Program-made: the position numbers and the translations under genes
The notes under the pieces: generated by a model
What the model was told of the DNA's origin: nothing
Seen by the model: only the letters and a program-made list of their open reading frames with translations
The model's database searches: none
Part shown: positions 59,886 to 64,000 of the stretch, in pieces
Numbering within the stretch: the first letter of the stretch is position 1
How the letters are laid out: the number at the start of each line of letters is the position of its first letter
Source: Arthrobacter_M sp030063245
GTDB lineage: Bacteria > Actinomycetota > Actinomycetes > Actinomycetales > Micrococcaceae
DNA length: 64,000 nt
Direction of reading: 5' to 3'
Assembly (NCBI RefSeq): GCF_051131705.1
Contig: NZ_CP180316.1
Coordinates: 868,001-932,000, forward strand

Positions 59886-61325
59886 TCAGACAGCGCCGGT
59901 GCTGGCAAATACGGCCTTGAAGGTCTTGAAGAGAATGACCAAATCAGACATCAGGGACCAATTCTCCACATAGTACAGGTCGAGCCGGATGCTCTCTTCC
60001 CAACTGAGATTGGACCGCCCGCTCACTTGCCAAAGGCCGCTCATACCGGGCTGAACGTAGAGCCGGCGGCGGGCATCATCATCATAGAGGGCTACTTCGC
60101 CATCGCGTTGGGGCCGCGGTCCCACCAGACTCATGCTGCCTGTAAGCACATTGAACAGCTGGGGCAGTTCATCGAGTGAGTACTTGCGCAGGATGCGACC
60201 AACCGGGGTTATCCGTGGATCATTCTCGATCTTAAATAGAGGCTTGTCCGCTGAGCCTTGCGCCAGGAGGAGACCACTGAGCTGAAGGTCCGCCCCCGTG
60301 ACCATGGACCGGAATTTGACCATGTTGAAGGTAGTGGCGCGAAGGCCTACCCGCTCCTGGGTATAGAAAACCGGCCCCGGACTCGACATTTTGGTCAGCA
60401 CAGCCAGTACGGCCAAGACCGGTGCGGCCAGGAGCAAAAGCGACCCGGCTCCTGCAATGTCGAAGGCGCGTTTGGCAACCTTTTTCCCGCCGGTCAGTTT
60501 TGGGGTGGAGACATGTATCAGGGGCAGTCCGGCCACTGGTTGTGTATGGATCCGGGGGCCGGCAACATCGGTGAGGGCTGGCGCCAGAATCATGGAGACG
60601 TTCAGAGCCGCAAGCTCCCAGCCCAACCGCCTCAAATCCAGGGGCCTTAGATTGACGCCAGCCGAGATAGCGACGGCATCGACGCCCGTAAACCTGATTG
60701 CGGTGATTATGGAGGCTACCGTCGGATCGTAACCAGCCACGGGGATGTCGAACCCGTCAGGCAGGTCCGCGGGAGCCGAGGCGCCCGGCAGATATACCGC
60801 AACCGGAGAATACCCAGCCGAAGGCCTGCTGCTTAGCGAACGGGCCAAATGTTCGGCCGCGTATGGACTGCCGACTACCATGACCCTCGAACTGCTGGCA
60901 CCGCGACCTCGTTCTAAGGTTAGGTGCTGGCGGATCAACCACCGGGAAAGGAGGAGGCCGCCGAGTCCGGCGGGTAGGGCAAGGCCTACAAATCCACGTG
61001 CGGTATCAACCTTGAACGTGTAGGAAAGAACGGCAATAAGGCCGAAAAGCCAGAGGGACGCTGACGCGATCCTTTTGTATTCGTCCGTACCGGAACCAAG
61101 GATCGTTGAGTTGCGGCTGCCCCATGCACCAAGCATCACCCACCACACCACTGCAAGCACAATGGCGAATACAGCGTAGGCAACCGAGGTCTCTTCGGTG
61201 GCAAATTGATCCCCGACGCCAAAGCGGATCAGGAATGCACCCAAGGTGGCCCACAGGACGATGCACGCATCTACAATCGTTAGACGCCATGCGTACTTGC
61301 GGCGCCACTCTAAGTTTTCCCCCAA
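59886..61325 (-). CDS. Polyprenyl-phosphate sugar-1-phosphate transferase, copy 2
   Basis: Second initiating enzyme for lipid-linked glycan synthesis, 479 residues, same architecture as the gene at 19004. Four or five N-terminal membrane segments and a CoA-binding-like middle domain lead to the C-terminal sugar-transferase domain (about 285-479) with 'KRAFDIAGAGSLLLLAAP', 'MVKFRSM', 'KYSLDELPQLFNVLTGSMS', 'GPRPQ' and 'PGMSGLWQVSGRSNLSW'. It begins at TTG 61325 with AAGGG 7 bases upstream; no ATG or GTG is available before an in-frame stop. It probably forms an operon with the dehydrogenase and DUF4012 genes. Confidence 0.92.
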   Translation of the reverse strand: MGENLEWRRKYAWRLTIVDACIVLWATLGAFLIRFGVGDQFATEETSVAYAVFAIVLAVVWWVMLGAWGSRNSTILGSGTDEYKRIASASLWLFGLIAVLSYTFKVDTARGFVGLALPAGLGGLLLSRWLIRQHLTLERGRGASSSRVMVVGSPYAAEHLARSLSSRPSAGYSPVAVYLPGASAPADLPDGFDIPVAGYDPTVASIITAIRFTGVDAVAISAGVNLRPLDLRRLGWELAALNVSMILAPALTDVAGPRIHTQPVAGLPLIHVSTPKLTGGKKVAKRAFDIAGAGSLLLLAAPVLAVLAVLTKMSSPGPVFYTQERVGLRATTFNMVKFRSMVTGADLQLSGLLLAQGSADKPLFKIENDPRITPVGRILRKYSLDELPQLFNVLTGSMSLVGPRPQRDGEVALYDDDARRRLYVQPGMSGLWQVSGRSNLSWEESIRLDLYYVENWSLMSDLVILFKTFKAVFASTGAV

Positions 61326-61401
61326 CTGATAGCCCTTCTTCTGCCTACGCAGGTTTAACTGTTCGATTCGGCGCTGGATAAGATGCCGTTGCCGTGTACT
61401 G

Positions 61402-61799
61402 CTAGTTCCGAAGTAAGGCTAGATTCTTGCGACACCAAGTCACGGTGGATTCCATACCATCACGCAGACCAACCTGTGAAGTCCACTTGCAGTTCTAATG
61501 TCGCCAACGTCCTACAGCTTATGTGGCGTACCAACCGGTTTCGAAACGTCCCATATACTAGCGCCTTTGAAGCCCACCGCGTCCCCAACGATGGAAGCCA
61601 GCTATCGAATTGCAGTATCCGCACCGGTTCCGACCTTATCCTGTTCTGGCCCGTCCTAGTGCTCTAAGAGATGGGGGCAGGCCTTGGCCATGTCGTCAAC
61701 ATGAAGGAACTCACGCCGTGGGTTGCCTGTTCCCCAGTTAGTCACGACAGGTGATCCAAAAGCTACTGCCGCATCATACCGTCGGATTATCCAGGGGTT
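61402..61799 (-). pseudogene. Remnant of GDP-L-fucose synthase (fcl/wcaG)
   Basis: The minus strand reads the C-terminal half of GDP-L-fucose synthase: 'YDAAVAFGSPVVTNWGTG', 'PRREFLHVDDMAKAC', 'VGTGADTAIR', 'IVGDAVGFKGASIWDVSKP', 'GTPHKL'. Three in-frame TAG codons interrupt it (after LLEH, after TAIR and after PHKL). A frameshift near 61462 is followed by a recognisable end ('GLRDGMESTVTW') in another frame, stopping at 61402. The N-terminal half, with the NADP-binding site, is missing. It is an old, dead gene, next to the second sugar transferase. The sequence is less GC-rich than neighbouring genes. Confidence 0.88.
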
Positions 61800-62111
61800 T
61801 CATGAGTGTGGCGGTTTTGGGGTGTGTTTAAGTGACAATGGTCTTTCTGAGCTTGGGGAATAATGGGCTGCAGCAACAAAAGTACGCCATGGCAAGCGAG
61901 AACTGTTTCTGCGCCTCGTCCCTCAGCTTGATCGCGGCGAGTGCGCGCTCTAACCGATTCCGGTACGGTTACCCTGATCTGTGGCGTCGTGGCCGGATAC
62001 TACACAACGAAGGCGGGCAGGTGGTGACACTGCTCCATTATTATGTGGCAAATAATCGGTCCTATATGGCCTGTAGGATTGGCGCATCATCGGTATTATA
62101 TGGGAGATTTC
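61800..62111. other. Gene-free stretch between fcl remnant and acyltransferase
   Basis: About 310 bases of lower GC with no convincing gene. The junction near 61800, where fcl similarity ends abruptly, could mark the breakpoint of an insertion or deletion; the T/G-rich sequence 61801-61835 looks like the end of a mobile element but no partner end was found. The promoter of the acyltransferase should lie in the right part. Confidence 0.4.
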
Positions 62112-64000
62112 ATGGTACTTTCTACGCCCACACTTCGGCCTGAATTGGGTCAGCCAGCTGGAACTAGGGCGTCTTCGTTCCGCCCTGACATACAAGGCCT
62201 TCGTGCTCTTGCCGTTGTGGCCGTGATTGCCGACCACCTTTTCGGTTACCCTCTAGGCGGTTTCGTCGGCGTAGACGTGTTCTTTGTAATCTCTGGTTTC
62301 ATTATCACAGGGCTTTTGCTCAGAGAACATAATAAGAACGGTCGTATTTCCTTTTCGGATTTCTACCGCCGTCGTGTTCGGCGAATCATGCCGATAGCTC
62401 TGGTAGTGCTGACGGTTACCACAGCCGCCTCGTGGTATCTATTCGCGGGCGGGCGAGCGCGATCGATCCTCTGGGACGGGATAGCGTCTTCTCTTTTCGC
62501 CGCCAACTGGCGATTCGCAGCCACCGGCACCGACTATATGCAAGCTGACGGCCCCGTGTCACCTCTTCAGCACTACTGGTCGTTGTCAGTGGAAGAACAG
62601 TTCTACCTCATTTGGCCGTTGATGCTCGTTGTGATTCTTGGCTTCTTGGCAAGCCGCTTTTCATGGTCGGAAACCACGGCCAGACGAGTTCTTGGTGTTG
62701 TTCTCATTGCGGTAATCGCCGCATCACTAGCCTTCGCATACGGGGAAACGTTCAACGCGCCCACGGTGGCCTACTTCTCGACATTATCGCGGGCCTGGGA
62801 GCTCGGAATCGGCGCCCTCGTCGCTGTGCTGCTTCCGCTGCTGGCGAGGATCCCGGCCGTTATTCGGCTAGTATCTCAGTGGGCGGGCCTACTCGGCATC
62901 ATCGCTTCACTATTCGTCGTTACTCCGGCCACGGCATTCCCCGCACCAGGAGCGCTACTGCCCGTCATTGCTACAGCAATGGTAATCGCCGGAGGCGTTG
63001 GCGGCCAGCGCTACATGTCGCCCCTAACGAATCCAGTGTCCCGATACATCGGGGATATCTCTTACTCCCTGTACTTGTGGCACTTCCCCGTGAACGTTCT
63101 AGGTGCTGTCATCGCGCCCTCCATGGGTATCATGGGACATCTCGTGGTGATCGGCATTATCCTGATGCTTTCAGTTGCCTCTTACCACTTTGTTGAAGAT
63201 CCGCTACGACATTCTCAATGGCTTGAACTGCCTGGTCGGAAGCGGCATGAAAAAGCGCCGTTCCAATTGACTGTGAAGACTCAGATCATGGGAATTGCCC
63301 TGTTAGCTGTCGCTTCGATTGGACTCTCAGCGGTTGCGCTCGTGAAGTCGACACCCACGAACGAGGGCACTTTGGTGGCCGGTGTAGCTCCCGTCACGCC
63401 GAGCGCAGGGGCGACCGGCGCGCCAGCTACCCCGGAGGGTGCCCACCAAGCTAAGATCACGACCGCCTTGCAGGCAAGTGTGTGGCCGGCCCTCCAGCCC
63501 ACAATAGATGACCTGGGCTCAAAAGGTTTCGACAAGAATGACTCCGAAGGGTGCTCCCCCGCAACGCCTCGAGGAAAAGACTGCTCCATGGCATCGCTTG
63601 ATCCCGAGAAGCTCGCAGTCGTAGTTGGCGACTCCATGGGCGCAGCATGGTTGCCGACAATAAAAGCGGCGCTGGAACCCGAAGGATGGACTGTTGAGTC
63701 TATGACGTATGTGGGGTGCCCGTTCTTGGATGCAGATACGGTAGCGGCAGACGCTAGCATCACACATGCATGCCCAGGCCACAAGGCGCTTGTTTCCGCA
63801 GCCATCAAGGAAGTCAAACCAGCCCTCGTCATTGTCAGCAATCTCTATAATCTAACTTTGGCGTCAGGCGTTACAGGCGATGCTGCCGTTTCTGAGTGGG
63901 AGCAGGCAGCCATCACGGCGCGGGGGGACTGGCTTGAGGGAGCTGGCAGGGTGGTGACACTTGCGCCACCACCCGCTGGGAAGGACCCTAAGGCTTGTGT
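62112..64000 (+). CDS. Acyltransferase-3 / SGNH fusion (OafA-like), 3' end outside window
   Basis: Predicted membrane O-acetyltransferase that modifies surface or secreted polysaccharides. The frame is open from ATG 62112 (GGGAG upstream) to the window end, at least 629 residues. The acyltransferase-3 domain begins with 'FRPDIQGLRALAVVAV' and 'GGFVGVDVFFVISGFIITG' and continues with 'YWSLSVEEQFYLIWP' and 'YSLYLWHFP'; about ten membrane segments reach residue 400. The extracellular SGNH part follows, with the catalytic Ser in 'VVVGDSMG' (GDS at 506-508). The rest of the SGNH domain, including its Asp-His pair, lies beyond the window. Confidence 0.92.
   Translation, partial: MVLSTPTLRPELGQPAGTRASSFRPDIQGLRALAVVAVIADHLFGYPLGGFVGVDVFFVISGFIITGLLLREHNKNGRISFSDFYRRRVRRIMPIALVVLTVTTAASWYLFAGGRARSILWDGIASSLFAANWRFAATGTDYMQADGPVSPLQHYWSLSVEEQFYLIWPLMLVVILGFLASRFSWSETTARRVLGVVLIAVIAASLAFAYGETFNAPTVAYFSTLSRAWELGIGALVAVLLPLLARIPAVIRLVSQWAGLLGIIASLFVVTPATAFPAPGALLPVIATAMVIAGGVGGQRYMSPLTNPVSRYIGDISYSLYLWHFPVNVLGAVIAPSMGIMGHLVVIGIILMLSVASYHFVEDPLRHSQWLELPGRKRHEKAPFQLTVKTQIMGIALLAVASIGLSAVALVKSTPTNEGTLVAGVAPVTPSAGATGAPATPEGAHQAKITTALQASVWPALQPTIDDLGSKGFDKNDSEGCSPATPRGKDCSMASLDPEKLAVVVGDSMGAAWLPTIKAALEPEGWTVESMTYVGCPFLDADTVAADASITHACPGHKALVSAAIKEVKPALVIVSNLYNLTLASGVTGDAAVSEWEQAAITARGDWLEGAGRVVTLAPPPAGKDPKAC

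Noticed and set aside
61383..61667. 94-codon plus-strand frame
   Set aside because: Antisense to the fcl remnant, which has clear family similarity on the minus strand.
62612..63196. 194-codon plus-strand frame near the window end
   Set aside because: It is a shifted frame inside the acyltransferase gene, whose own frame stays open to 64000 and carries the family motifs.

Overview
The window is high-GC DNA from an actinobacterium, most likely an Arthrobacter-like member of the Micrococcaceae. Indications are the order tRNA-Gln, glmU, prs, rplY (L25), pth, the many GTG and TTG starts with G-rich ribosome binding sites, a class E sortase with an LAxTG substrate, and the large LuxR-type STAND regulators. 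No database search was possible, so the genus is inferred.

Layout. 1-1453: 3' part of an ABC-F ATPase with its terminator. 1475-2606: a complete IS630-type insertion sequence. 3002-7304: housekeeping block (tRNA-Gln, glmU, prs, rplY, pth). 7508-16090: three consecutive regulators of about 900 residues, each with an N-terminal ATPase and a C-terminal LuxR helix-turn-helix. 16252-49287: a large extracellular-polysaccharide and sulfur-activation region. It holds an APS kinase fused to a degraded ATP sulfurylase, a TauE/SafE permease, a polyprenyl-phosphate sugar-phosphate transferase, CysQ, CysD, CysN, a WecG/TagA-type glycosyltransferase, an APH-fold phosphotransferase, a secreted phosphoesterase, a Wzz-type protein with a degenerate kinase domain, a GT2 glycosyltransferase, a Wzy/ligase-like protein, a Wzx-like flippase, a PAPS-dependent sulfotransferase and three secreted modular proteins (2013, 1436 and 1082 residues). 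49274-51789: a VanZ-like gene and sufS-sufU. 52003-56425: a cell-surface module with a frameshifted Ala-rich exported protein, a class F-like sortase, a lipoprotein, a class E sortase with its small partner and an LAYTG surface protein. 56607-61325: DUF4012 protein, UDP-glucose dehydrogenase and a second sugar-phosphate transferase. 61402-61799: remnant of a GDP-L-fucose synthase gene. 62112-64000: an acyltransferase-3/SGNH protein cut by the window end.

Working model. CysD/CysN make APS, the CysC domain makes PAPS, the sulfotransferase uses it, and CysQ removes the product PAP. No PAPS/APS reductase or sulfite reductase is present in the window, so these genes look dedicated to sulfation rather than to cysteine synthesis. 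They are interleaved with initiating, elongating, flipping, polymerising and length-control functions, which suggests a sulfated exopolysaccharide or surface glycan. The three large fibrinogen-like/propeller/PKD/LamG proteins are candidate matrix or glycan-binding proteins. The three regulators next to the locus may control it. This model is an inference from gene content and order. The individual family assignments are much firmer.
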